64,000 nt of DNA from Thamnaconus septentrionalis (lineage: Eukaryota > Chordata > Actinopteri > Tetraodontiformes > Monacanthidae), in the NCBI GenBank assembly GCA_009823395.1, contig CM020517.1, positions 16,346,001 through 16,410,000 on the forward strand. Direction: 5' to 3'. The position numbers and the translations under genes were made by a program. Of this stretch, positions 48,683 through 60,960 are shown piece by piece. Within the stretch, counting starts at the first letter, position 1. Every line of letters begins with the position of its first letter. The notes under the pieces were generated by a model, which had not been told where the DNA came from, made no database searches, and saw only the letters and a program-made list of their open reading frames with translations.

Positions 48683-48774
48683 AGAAGAAGAAGAAAGAAG
48701 AAGAAGAAGAAGAAGAAGAAGAAGAAGAAGAAGAAGAAGAAGAAGAAGAAGAAGAAGAAGAAGAAGAAGAAGAA
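48683..48774 (+). repeat. (GAA)n tract, ~30 units
   Basis: Polypurine triplet tract of about 92 bp, almost pure in its last 80 bp. GAA/TTC tracts of this length can form triplex DNA. Confidence 0.97.
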
Positions 48775-49120
48775 CCAAAAAAATGGGCTTCAAAAAAAGA
48801 CAAATTCATGTTTGTGAGATCAGATCCAGTCTTTGTTTAACGTGATGTCCACAGCTGAGGACGCTGAACATCAAGTGCAGTGTTGTTGACACAACACTGG
48901 GACGTGAGGTGGCAGACAGGGAGGAGCTTCAGCCTGGATCTGATGTTGGCCCGGCCGCTAAGGGACACGGGTTCGCCATCAGGGGCTGAAAATCAGATAA
49001 GCGAAGCGCTAACGCTCGACAAAACAAGCGCCCCCTTTGGCAGCGCCGCCATTGTCCCCGGTGAAAGGCGATGCCGGCCGGCAGAAGGCGGCCCGCCGAA
49101 CAGGTGACGGCACGCGCGGC
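48775..49120. other. Single-copy DNA, nothing recognised
   Basis: CpG-rich after 48940. No exon supported. Confidence 0.3.
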
Positions 49121-49148
49121 CTCCTCCTCCTCCTCCTCCTCCTCCTCT
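49121..49148. repeat. (CTC)n microsatellite
   Basis: About nine CTC units. Confidence 0.9.
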
Positions 49149-50658
49149 GAGAGGAGCAGCCCAGTCTCAGCTTACTGTAGAAAGTCACGCAGCAGATGGC
49201 GTCCAAGGAAGTGAATTAGCGGCGTGAGCCCGTGTCCGCACGCACCAGATGGGGGCAGAGGGAGCCGGCGGGGGAGGCAGGGAGGGGGGGACAAAGAGAG
49301 TCAGGAGGGAGCAAAGAGACAATGACATGAAGGCAAAGCTGGCAGGGGCGGAGCCACGTGGTGGCCAGTGGTGGCCGTGGCCCCCCAAAGGAGGAGGGAA
49401 TAATTTGAACTTCCAAACTGCAGCGTCTCAAGTCCTCGCTGACTGATGGACAGCGTTTTCTTAAAACATGTATTTCTGACCGGATGGAAACAAGACGGAA
49501 TTCAATCCGATGCTCACCCTGATCCCAGGACAGCAGGGACAAGCTGATGCAAGTTCATTATAAACATTGGTGAAGGTTTGCTGTCTTCTAATTCACAGGC
49601 CAACTATTAGAAGGACACACAGGAAACATTTCATAAATACAAACAAATACCGTAACTATCCATCCATCCATCCATCCATCTGTACTCATTGCCGCTGTGA
49701 TGCAAGTCATGCTCTCCCCCCCCGACCCTCCAAAGGAAACATTTCTGGCTCTGAGAGCAGCTTTTGCGCGGGCTCATTAGCCTGTTTGCCGGCGCGTCTT
49801 TGTGTTTGCGCCTTTGGTCGCCTCCACGCCGTCCCTTGGCCAAGTTCGCCGGCCTGTCGACACCGATTACATCCGTCCGCCCGTCGGGGCCAGAATCCCC
49901 CGCGTGACGCTTGCTCGTTTGAATGCAAACTTGGCGTTTGGGCTGTCAAACAAAGCTGTTCAAACGCGCCGAGCTTGTCGGTTGTTGTTGAAGGCTCACA
50001 GAGGTGGCGGGAAAAACAGGGAGGGGGAGCAGGCGTCTCAGACAGTGAGTTTCCCTGATGCACAGTATGAATAAATAGATAAATAAACTACGATGACTGT
50101 TTCCAAGATCGGGCTTCACTTTTCCCCTCCATTATCTCGCCGTGCCGCCGTGGATCTACCTCGGCCTTCCGCGGCGAGCACGGAGCCGCGACACCCGATA
50201 GCGACACCCTATAGGGGTGACAAATCGCTCTGCGGAGAAAAACAGAAATGCCCTCCGATGCGGCTGTTTGTGTTTTGGCCAGGAGGGGGGTGGGCGGGCT
50301 GGGGGCTCGGGGGGTGGCATGTTTTTGGGTCAAGGTAATCTCACAGAGGAACGGCCTCTGGAATGTTAATGAGAAAAGAAGAGACGCGACAGATCCGCCA
50401 AGGCCGTCAAACTCTTTTCTTTAGGGGCTGGAGTTCCAGGAGAGCGTCGGCGCTGTAACCCAACTCTCTGCTAACGTCCTCCGCTATCTTGTTTTTCAAT
50501 CTTCTCCTCCCCGTCCACGCCCCTCCCTCCCTGCATCCCTCCCTCCATCCCTCACTCCATCCATCCCTCACTCCATCCCTCCCCGAGCCCATCTGGCTGT
50601 GATTACTGGCCGCGGCCTAATCCAGTGCCGTGTCCCTTTTGACACAACGGGGAGGCGC
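49149..50658. other. CpG-rich single-copy DNA; short CATC repeat at 49658
   Basis: (ATCC)n at 49658-49680. The 49740-50590 part is CpG-rich with C/T-rich CATCCCTCC-type words at 50523-50585. Several open frames of 80-160 codons are low-complexity and unrecognised. Confidence 0.35.
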
Positions 50659-50730
50659 CTCTCTCTCTCTCTCTCTCTCTCTGTTGTCTCACTCGTCCCC
50701 TCACTGCCCCTCTCTCTCTCTCTCTCTCCT
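50659..50730. repeat. (CT)n tracts
   Basis: Two CT tracts at 50659-50682 and 50710-50729 in a CT-rich setting. Confidence 0.85.
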
Positions 50731-50907
50731 CCCTCACCCCTCTCTCCTCGCCATCGCTGCCCTCTCTCTCCCTCCTCTCCGGCCGCTCGACTCCCTACTT
50801 TATTCCTCAGCGACCGCCGCTTCCCGCATCTGTGGCGGCGTGCCAGCGCTGACAGCTGACAGGGGGGAAAATAAACGGCGGCGGGAGGAGGGCGGCAAGA
50901 TAAAGAC

Positions 50908-50962
50908 GAGGCGGCGGCGGCAGCGGCGGCGGCGGCAGCGGCAGCGGCAGCGGCAGCAGCGG
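50908..50962 (+). repeat. (GGC/GCA)n triplet tract
   Basis: GGC units giving way to GGCAGC units, inside CpG-rich DNA. This kind of tract is common in 5' untranslated regions and promoters, but no gene is attached to it here. Confidence 0.85.
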
Positions 50963-52004
50963 GGTTGGAGAAGGAGGCACGGAGGGGTCGATACACATCA
51001 ACGCCCGCCCCGAAATTTCCAATATCACCTTCCCGACTGCACACAACTTCGCAGGGGCAGCAGAGGAAAATCGATGAAATGTGTGACAGACAAACAACAT
51101 AAGGGGTTTAAAAAAAAAAAAAAAATGAAGGAGGAAGCAGGTGGCAGGGCAACTATTGTCCTTCAACTTTTGAGAGGCGACTTCTTTTACTGTTTCCTCT
51201 CTGAGAACAAACTGCTTCCGCAAACTTTTTTTTTTTTTAACGGTCATTTCGGTCCTGGAAGAGCCAATAAAGGAAAGAGGATCCGCTCAGGAAGAGATCC
51301 GCCGACGGATTGCTGCACGTTGACCTTTGCGAGTTTACGAGAGGAAATAAATAATTGGCGGGCGGCGCGTTGAGGATTTCAAATGCCGAAAATGAGCTCG
51401 TTATCCTTTTTGCGAGCGCTCGGCGAGGCGGCGCACACGAGTGTTTCCTGGTCTGACCGTCGCTGGTTAAGAAGGTCCACAGAACACACTCCAATCAGAG
51501 TGGGCGGAAATTAAATATTGACTGGGGAACTTGGAGAGAAGAGGGGAGGGAGAAAAAAAAAAGTAGGCACAGTGGTGGAAAAAAATTCCAGGTTGGAGTC
51601 GCAGGGGATGAACAAAAAAAGCACCTCGTCACCCTCTGATGCACGGAGGCAGGCCGACTTTTACAGCCTTTCGCTCGATCTGCCGCCAACAGGAAATTTA
51701 AATGTCAACAAAGTTTTAAAACAGGTGAAACTCGACTGCGTTGATTCTGCTAGTTCAGCACGGCCGCTGACAGTGGGACCAGGCCTGGAGACACTATGAA
51801 GAAGATTACAGTGTATTATTATAATGCAACGGTTCCAGTCTCCAGTTTCAGTTCATTTGACTACTTCTATATTTCAAGTTAGATTTTTTGATTAAAATGA
51901 CCAAATCATTTGCCGTTTGTGAGCCAATAGTGAGTTTGAGGTAAAAGCTGTCACCTTTGCTGAGAGACTATTGAGCCATTTCAAGACCCCAAAATATTAT
52001 GACA
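50963..52004. other. Single-copy DNA, no gene supported
   Basis: A-run at 51110-51125 and T-run at 51227-51238. CpG-rich until about 51430, then AT-rich. Confidence 0.3.
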
Positions 52005-52275
52005 TGGCCTTTCCGTGCAAAGTTTGCATGTTCTCCATGTGCCTGCATAGGTTTCCTTTCGGGTCCTCCGACTTCCTCCCGCCGTCCCGTAACATGCATG
52101 TGAAGTCTGAACTGGCCGGAGGTGTGAGCGCGAGGTTGTTTGCAGTGGTTGTTTGTCTTTCTACGCGGCCCTGTGATAAAGTGCCGACATTGGCCCCGAG
52201 GCAGCTGGGAAGGGCTCCAGCACCTCCCACGGCCCTGGAGTGCAGGAGGAGTTGAGTGTGTGAGAGAGAATGAGA
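52005..52275 (+). mobile_element. LINE/SINE copy, ATGG-family body
   Basis: Longer copy of the family at 14343 and 34798: AAAGTTTGCATGTTCTCCAT, GTGCCTGCATAGGTTTCC, TCCTCCGACTTCCTCCCGCC, GTTGTTTGTCTTTCTACG, GGCCCTGTGATAAAGTG and CAGCTGGGAAGGGCTCCAGC. The AATGGATGG tail is not preserved. Confidence 0.8.
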
Positions 52276-53136
52276 CGATTTCCCGACAGGTTTGTGCGTT
52301 TTTTTTTTACCGCTGATTCTTGACATCCAAACTAATTGAGTGACAGAGTGACTGAACTCCAGGGGCTCGAACCAAGGTGAACTCACTCACGGTCTCTCTT
52401 CCACAGTGACATGCGGCTCAGAAATCAACTGCAGCAACTTGTAACCGTGCATGCACAACAGTTGTGAAACAAACCCGTTTATACACACGGAATCCATACG
52501 CATCTCACTTTACAAAACAAGTCATTGTCATTCTGACTGGATAGTTTTACATATTGAGATTTATTTTATTTTTTTTTGCAGCTTTGGGGACCGACTGCGG
52601 TCACAAAGACTGTGAAAGAAAAAAAAAAACATCTTCCATGTTTGAGCCCAGTGTTTAGTAAATGTATTCTTGCACCCCAACCTCCCACAGCTGCTTGTTT
52701 GTCTTGGTGCTGCGAGTTGCCAGAAAAGGAAAGAGGCTTGTGCAGTTGCAGGGTTGGCCTGGTCAGTGCATGTGACAAGGGGAAGTCCCTTCAGTGTGTA
52801 GAGAGAGAAAAAAAAAAAAAAAAAAGCTTCACTCAACATCCCACAGAAAGACAGAGTGCAGCAGACCAGGGTGGGCTCGGCGAAAAACTCCGGGGTGGTC
52901 GGGACCAAATTATCTGTTGCGATCCGATTATATAATGGCCAAGGCTTAAATGATATACAAGGTGTTTACGCAAGATGATATTGGCCCTAAACCCTAAACG
53001 AGCGGGTAAACGTTTGAGACCCCCGCTTTCAACAAACTTTGCAGAATTGTGATTGAGGGAGTCGGCTGGCGCAAAAAAAAAAAAAAAAATTGCCAGTGGA
53101 GGCAAGATTAGGAAAACCGGCGTCCCCGGCGGCGCC

Positions 53137-53137
<1 letters not shown>
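52276..53137. other. Single-copy DNA with A/T-runs
   Basis: A-runs at 52809-52825 and 53073-53089. No gene supported. Confidence 0.3.

Positions 53138-53192
<55 letters not shown>
53138..53192 (+). repeat. (CAG)18 triplet repeat
   Basis: Eighteen CAG units, uninterrupted, the longest CAG tract in the window, flanked on the left by GGCGGCGCCG. Confidence 0.95.
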
Positions 53193-54893
<1,701 letters not shown>

Positions 54894-55045
54894 AGCTGCG
54901 TTTCCATGACCCCTAGAATTGCGCAAAACCTAAATATCGCAATAAAAAAGTGCTCATGGAAACACCTAGAGTTTGAAAAACCTCTCAAATATGGCTCAGA
55001 GGTTTTTATGCTTTCATGAGGAGGTTTTTTCGGAAGCTTTGCCGA
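54894..55045 (+). mobile_element. Harbinger-like MITE, copy 3, left end only
   Basis: AGCTGCGTTTCCATGACCCC at 54894-54913, then TGCGCAAAACCTAAATATCG and CTTTCATGAGGAGGTTTTTT, parallel to the left end of the 29276 copy. Cut off at about 55045. Confidence 0.8.
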
Positions 55046-55696
55046 AACATGTGCAGATAGGACAAACAGAACCCTTGTCTGAACAAAAGAAAGACACAAA
55101 CCTATGAAAACTGAAGACACAATGAACACAATCCAACTATTGCCATCTGATTCCTTTTTGTTGCTGGGTCGCCAGAAATCGAGTGTTGCAAGTTTCCCAG
55201 ACAAGAAATACAAAAGGAAAAAGCGCAGCAAGCCGCTGCTTTGTCACGACAGACTGAAGGTTCATCCAATCACTTTTCCAGTTGTGCCCCCCCCCCCGCC
55301 TGTCAAATGAATTTCTTCCAGGTTGCATTATCCAGTGCTCCCCTCTGAAAACTGTCAGGTCGCACCGTCTGTACGGGGTTGGCAACCGGTGAGGCTGGCC
55401 AAGGATGTGGGCTGATAAGCTTACAGTTGCTGCTCCGCTCCATCCTTTATTTACCAGGCTGTACACAAAGAGGCATTGTCCTGCTGGAACATGAAAGGGC
55501 CTTCCCTGCACTGTTGATTCAACGCTGGAAACAGAGTTGCGTGCGCGATTCAAGTGTTTGGGACACAGATTTGTCATTCTCACAGTGCGGAACGTGCAAG
55601 GTACAGAAAATAAATTGGACAGACGTTGTTAAAGGCCATTTCTAGGCTCTGCTTCCTCTGGCCGTGGGTGTTTTTTGATGGGCTTCGTCCGTCGCC
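55046..55696. other. DNA between two MITE copies, nothing recognised
   Basis: No repeat or coding segment supported. A 148-codon minus-strand frame at 55137-55583 has no known domain. Confidence 0.3.
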
Positions 55697-56222
55697 AGCT
55701 GCCTTTCCAGGACACTTTCTCGCAAAATAAAAGCGATATTTCAAAAATTTCAACAAAGCACGATTGCCATTTGCTGGCATTTCCATTGAATGGTGTGAAG
55801 CGCGAGGGCCGTAATTCTCGGCAAACCTGGTCTGTCGAGACCCCACTGTGAGGACGATGGAGGTAGAAAACATTTTGCCATAAATCTGCACTTCAATGTT
55901 GTTTGCTGTCAAGAATGGTTGTTGTATTTTTCTCTTTGATTACTTGTAAGAAATATTCCGTCTCCTCCTCCGTCCAAACATAACCAGCACCATTTTCACT
56001 GGTCAGTGAACTGGTCACGTGACCCCGTACGTCACGTCCGCTGATGTGTAAATACGAAAAAAGTGTTTCCATGACACTTTTGCGATATACCTCTATATGG
56101 ATACGTCTGAAAAACCACCTCATGAGAGCGTCAAGACCTTTCAGCCATCTTTGAGAGGTTTTTCCAAGTTTAGCTGTTTCCATGACCAGTTTTTTATCAC
56201 GATATTCAGGTTTTTTTGGGAT
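55697..56222 (-). mobile_element. Harbinger-like MITE, copy 4, carrying a Myb/SANT-like remnant
   Basis: AGCTGCCTTTCC at 55697 is the right terminal repeat. Reading the minus strand, the blocks follow the 29276 copy in order, and the far end (CCTGAATATCG...) has lost its terminal 30 bp or so. Unlike the 29276 copy it keeps a coding-like centre. Confidence 0.8.
55893..56030 (-). pseudogene. Myb/SANT-like DNA-binding domain remnant
   Basis: The minus strand encodes HVTSSLTSENGAGYVWTEEE followed by TEYFLQVIKEKNTTTILDSK and a stop two codons later. W-T-E-E-E-T, an aliphatic/aromatic pair, I-K-E-x-N and L-D-x-K are the marks of the first helices of Myb/SANT-like domains in the accessory protein of PIF/Harbinger transposons and in fish proteins derived from it. 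After a one-base shift the frame would continue with NIEVQIYGKM, which fits the next helix of such domains, so the copy looks broken by a frameshift. It ends inside the domain, so it is not a working gene. The domain call is by eye. Confidence 0.6.
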
Positions 56223-57143
56223 AAAGGAAACAAAACCTTTGATACTTAAAATGTTTTTGGACTGATTTTAAGAAATGTGCCCGACTTAACGAGAGCATTA
56301 TGGGATCAGGAATTGTCACATCAACACTTTGTCACGTGTGTTTAGCAAGGTGTCAAAGGCACTCGCAACATGTTGCATGCAGTAGGTCGCAGGCAGGCAG
56401 GCAGGCAGGCAGGCAAGCGAGCTGTTGCCTCATGTTTTATTCAAGGATGAAGCTAAACTTAGCCGCTGCTGGCCAATAATTCATTCGTCGTGGAATCAGG
56501 GACACAATGGAGCCGCGAGAAGACAAAAGTCACAATGAGCTCATTTGTGAGGTAGCGTCGAACAATATAATTGAGAGGAAAGCGTTCATCCTCGCCGTCA
56601 GGATCCAACACTGGCGTGGATCGTGGGCGGACGAGTCGGACAAGGTCGGACGCCAGAACTCGTTAGCTTCAGTCATTTGACTGTCCGCGCAATCGATGAG
56701 ACCTTGGGAGGTATTTCCTCAACAGATAACGACATTTAAAAACATTTCACGTTATCAACAGCTCTTGAGGGCGCTGCTTCCCCCGCCCCCAGCATCCACA
56801 AACATACAGTCTATGCTCAAGTTTCTGTGCTCCAAACGATGAGGAAGTAAAGTTTACTTTATGGCCCTGAACTCGAGAGCGAAGACGCTCCTCAACACAG
56901 AGGGCCCTGAAGCACCGCTGGCTTCTTCAGTCCAAACCTGATGGTTATTTACTACTATTTGTACGTGTTGTCAAATGTAAATAATAATGATCATGGCGTC
57001 TTACCAGGGAGAAGCAGAGCTGTGGCTCTTTGTGCTCATGAGAGCTTCGCTCACAGTCTGTTTCCTGTGTTGTGGTTCCAGTGCCAACAGCTGTAGGGGA
57101 AGTCAGAGGGTGTTTGTGGGTGAGCCACTTATTTGTATATATC
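56223..57143. other. Single-copy DNA; (CAGG)n at 56390
   Basis: (GCAG)n tract at 56390-56415. No gene supported. Confidence 0.35.
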
Positions 57144-57171
57144 TGTGTGTGTGTGTGTGTGTGTGTGTGCG
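57144..57171. repeat. (GT)n microsatellite
   Basis: About 13 GT units. Confidence 0.95.
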
Positions 57172-58409
57172 TGCGCAGGCGCTCACATTGCCTGTTCTTC
57201 CACCTCCCCGCTGGGCCCGTTCTATTTCCTGGTTGCAGGTGCTGCAGTGAGCTCACTTCCTGCCTTCTCCCACTGCTGTTTTTGCGTATCCGTGGTCTCC
57301 AGCCATTTCCTGTCAGCGGGGAAGAGGAAACTATAGGAAACAGGATGAGCATCCCGGGCAGGAAGGGTCAGGGAGGGCTGGGAGACGTGGAAGGAGAAGG
57401 TCGACGACCCTGGAAATGGGAAAGAGGACAATAGATACGTATCAGAGTCTCTTTTCCGCTCGGCCGGTCGATATTGGTGGACGTTTAAAAACACGGGTCG
57501 AGATTGACAAGGTTTCTTCTTGGGGGTCAATTCGGGGATCAGAGATTTTGTTGCCCCCATTTTATCTCATGGATGTGTCTGCATGTACACGCATGCACAC
57601 ACACACACACACATACATTTTATTTTGTTTTTCATTTGGGGGCAGAATGACAATTTGCCCGATGGCACAACCACCATGATAAGTTACATAACATTTCCTG
57701 TATGAAATGTCACATTTGTCATACATTTGACCAGACAAACAAGTTGGTGAGGACATTTAACTCAAAGTAACTGACCAATTGTTGTAAATTAATCATTTAC
57801 ACAACAATCAAATTAGGTTCCTGTAGAAAATAATAAGTCATAAATCTCTGAACGGTAGCGCAGGCGTAGCGTCTGACTGACGTCAGGCACGGCGTGGCCC
57901 CCCTTGAAAGGGCAAAGGTCGCGATAGTGATGAAACAATCCCCTCCCCTTCGCTTCCTGTCTCTACCTAGGTCGCATTCCAGCCACATTGACAAGAAAAC
58001 TGGCCCTCCCCGCCTCGGAAAAAGAGAAAGAAAGAAGACGCGTTAGTCATGTGCACTCGTACGCAGTCACACACGCAGCTCGCGGCTGATAAACTAGCAG
58101 CCATTCATTCCAGGAGACCCCGGGCCGTGTGAAGGGCAAGCCCGGGCAGAGGCTGCCTTCCGACATTTCCGCCGTACGCTCCCGCCCACCGTCTGTTTCA
58201 CCGTCTCCACTTCTAGTGGGGGGCGGATTATGGAAAACATTTGATGATGTCACCTTTTAACAGCGTCTCTTTATGAGCGCTGATGGAGCTTTACGAGATC
58301 AAGGATGAGAGCGATGCGGTTCTATCTTTAGATGAGTTTAGTTTAGTTTAGTTTTGACAACGGCCTTTAAATATGTTTGAGTATTTCTTTGTCTCTTTTA
58401 CTGCCTCAT
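57172..58409. other. Single-copy DNA; CA tract at 57592
   Basis: (CA)n at 57592-57614. A GTTTAGTTTA doubling at 58335-58352. No gene supported. Confidence 0.35.
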
Positions 58410-58435
58410 TTGACAGCAGGCTGGCCTGCTGTCAA
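58410..58435. other. Palindrome with 12-bp perfect arms, TGACAG...CTGTCA
   Basis: TTGACAGCAGGC at 58410-58421 is the exact complement of 58424-58435 with a 2-nt spacer. TGACAG is the core recognised by MEIS/TGIF-type TALE homeodomain proteins (established knowledge); occupancy here is unknown. Confidence 0.8.
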
Positions 58436-58822
58436 GACTAAATGGCAGAGGAGCTCCCGGTGGCACCATCAAGGAGGAAAGTTGAGTTCTGGGGGGTGGG
58501 GATTAAACCCTTGCTGCTCTTGGTGAGGGGTTGGAGGGTCACCTGAAGCTTCTCGGAGATAAACAGGTACAAGTTGAGCCAGCCGGCGTGCGCGATTTAC
58601 ACGTTTCCATCTTGTCCTGAAGACCAGGAGGATGATCCCGGTCCTATTTTTTCCGTAAACCCCCTTAAAGCCACCCACCCGGACCCCCAACCTAAGCCCA
58701 GCGTCTCAGCTGCCCTCTGACCTCCTCACATCCTGTCAGAAGCCGCTGCAAATTTGACCGGCACACAAAGGCTCAGCTGCTCGGCTTGGCTGGCTGCTTG
58801 TGGTCGGCGCGCCTGAGTGTGT
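58436..58822. other. Single-copy DNA, nothing recognised
   Basis: No coding segment or recognised repeat. Confidence 0.3.
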
Positions 58823-58823
58823 T

Positions 58824-58859
<36 letters not shown>

Positions 58860-58917
58860 AAGATTTATGAATGAAACGGTTGGCCAAGCTGGCAAAGCTT
58901 CCTGACCTGCTGGCATG

Positions 58918-58974
<57 letters not shown>
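58823..58974. repeat. Two (GT)n tracts
   Basis: GT tracts at 58823-58858 (about 17 units) and 58918-58974 (about 28 units), same orientation, 59 bp apart. Confidence 0.95.
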
Positions 58975-58977
<3 letters not shown>

Positions 58978-60185
58978 AAGGACTTCCTGTCAAGAGATTG
59001 TGATTTCCCATGCTTACACAGCCGGGCGGTGCAGCGCTGTGGGAAAACACTTGGCAAGAGAAAAAAAAAAATAAAAATCAGAGCACCATAAAGTTGCTGC
59101 TTTTCTTTTCATTCCCACTGCAAAAGAACATGACTGCGGACAGAGGAGTGTGGAGGATAGAAGGCAGTAGGTTCACAACTTGTGAAAATGATGGAAAATG
59201 CTCAACCCCCCCTCCTTGTTTTGAGCACATTCTGAGTGAAATGCCTGGAGGTGCATGAGCAGTAAAACACACAGGAGCCCTTTAAACCCTCGGCCAGCAT
59301 TCTTATGGGCACGTGTCATCGCTCCACTCAAGCATGCCAGGAATGCAAGAGACAGACCCAGAGGGAGTCGGGAAAGATAAAGAAGTGACATGGCTTAAAG
59401 CGAGTGAAATTCATCGTGGGCTTTATTTTGCGCAACACTCAATTCCTCATCATCTCACATCGTAAACTTGCGGCCGACTGAAAGTTTTTCCTCCTCCGTG
59501 AGTTTGGCCCCGAGGTTAAAGTCCAGAACGCCGGCGGGGGGGAAATCAGATAAAAACCCCAGTGTCTAAACATTCGTCTGAGCTGAGCCAGGTGTGCGTT
59601 TCGCGTGTGGCAAGATGACCGACGTGATCGTCATCGATTGCCCAGGGCGGCGAGGAGCCGAGGAGCCAGATTGATATCTGGGGAGTTCCCGCCGTCGATG
59701 GTTTGCTGGGCGCCGCGCCCGTCGCATTGGAAATACGTCTCCGTCCGTTCGATTGAGCTCCACCGGTGGCAGAGTTGACACGGAGCGGCGACCCGATCCG
59801 ACTCCCCGCTGCACCGTCCTGTTAAAGACGCACGCCCTCTTGTTTATGAGCTCCTAATGAGTGGCGGGCTGCCTTTGTTGCAGGCAGCCAGGATGGGGCC
59901 TCATGCTAGCAGAGCCACCCCTCAGATCTCTCCTGGGGGCGGCTTAACGAAGGCAGGATCAGACACTGGGGGGCTCGGACTGCTCGGGCCGGCTCGCCCT
60001 CAGGACGGGTGAGTCGCCGGGCCATTAACGCCCCCACGAGAGCGGCTGCTGTATACGAGGTGTCAGACCCGGTGGGGATGACACATTTTTGAACTGCGAT
60101 CAGTAAAGAGGGGAAACCACCGGGCGGCTAATGCCCAAAGAAGGCAACTCACTGGCACTTCTGGATGGGAAGCAGCGAGGAGGCG
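58975..60185. other. Single-copy DNA, CpG-rich at 59580-60060
   Basis: No exon supported in the CpG-rich part. Confidence 0.3.
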
Positions 60186-60598
60186 GGAGGTAACACAGCA
60201 CAGATACTTTGTCAGTGTACTTGAGTGGATTAAGGTATCTGTACTTCACTTGAGTATTTCTTTTTCTGACGACGGTTGTGACATTTGTCTTTAAAAGAGA
60301 CACATTCTGTTAAACGTAATTGGATTATTGGTGTAGTTTTCGAAAAAAAAAAAAAATATACAGTATTGAGAGTATCAAAGCTGTTCCACTAGTTCATCAG
60401 GTCATGACCTCTGACCTCTGGTCAATTCAGTCCAGATTATTCTGTCACAACTTTTTCATCTTTGCAAAATGATCAACAAATGTCATCGTTTCATTAACGG
60501 AAACACAAAATATTTTCACCGTCTCACTGAAGTACGTTTCAGAACCTGTGTCTGTACTTTTACTTAAGAACAGAATCTGAATACTTTTGCCACCTCTC
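60186..60598 (+). mobile_element. hAT-like non-autonomous element, copy 4 (most complete)
   Basis: About 413 bp: GATACTTTGTCAGTGTACTT, CACTTGAGTATTTC, GTATTGAGAGTATCAAAGC, TGACCTCTGACCTCTGGTCA, TCCAGATTATTCTGTCACAA, TGCAAAATGATCAACAAATG, TTTCAGAACCTG and the end GAATACTTTTGCCACCTCT. It shows the uninterrupted site that a retroposon split at 21108. No transposase. hAT assignment rests on the CCACCTCT(G) end. Confidence 0.75.
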
Positions 60599-60602
60599 GC
60601 TT

Positions 60603-60960
60603 AAAGGTCCCATAATCACTTCACATCATTTGCACCCTAGTGCGTGCACCTTTAAAAAAAACAAAAAAAAAAACAAGCCGTTCTGAAATTCAGCTTCTTG
60701 TGATGTCATAAGGGGAGAGGGTACTCTCTCTGAACTCCCCTCAGGAGGCTCTGTCCCCTTTCATGTGGAACATGTGGAAGGTCAATCAAAGCTTCTTTTT
60801 TTTCGCGCTGAGGCTAAAAACAGAGGGCTAAGAAGTGATGGGTGGAGATATGGAGAGGTTTTCTGGAAAGCGAGAAATAAAGATCTCAACGTGGGTTTGA
60901 CTGCGTTGAACCTGAAAACCCAAATCCTCCAAGGGGTCAATGATAAAGCCGCGTTGGTTC
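60603..60960 (-). repeat. Interspersed repeat, related to 16735 and 36330
   Basis: AAAGGTCCCATAATC at 60604 is a common fish MITE start. CTGAAATTCAGCTTCTTGTG and AACAGAGGGCTAAGA correspond, in inverted sense, to parts of the other fragments. No second terminus found. Confidence 0.45.

Noticed and set aside
50630..51373. 247-codon plus-strand frame
   Set aside because: Begins in CT tracts (Leu-Ser repeats) and passes through GGC/GCA repeats and an A-run. It shows no domain and no codon pattern independent of the repeats.
52988..53001. CCCTAAACCCTAAA, plant-type telomere repeat
   Set aside because: Only two units. Chance is sufficient and nothing else suggests plant DNA.
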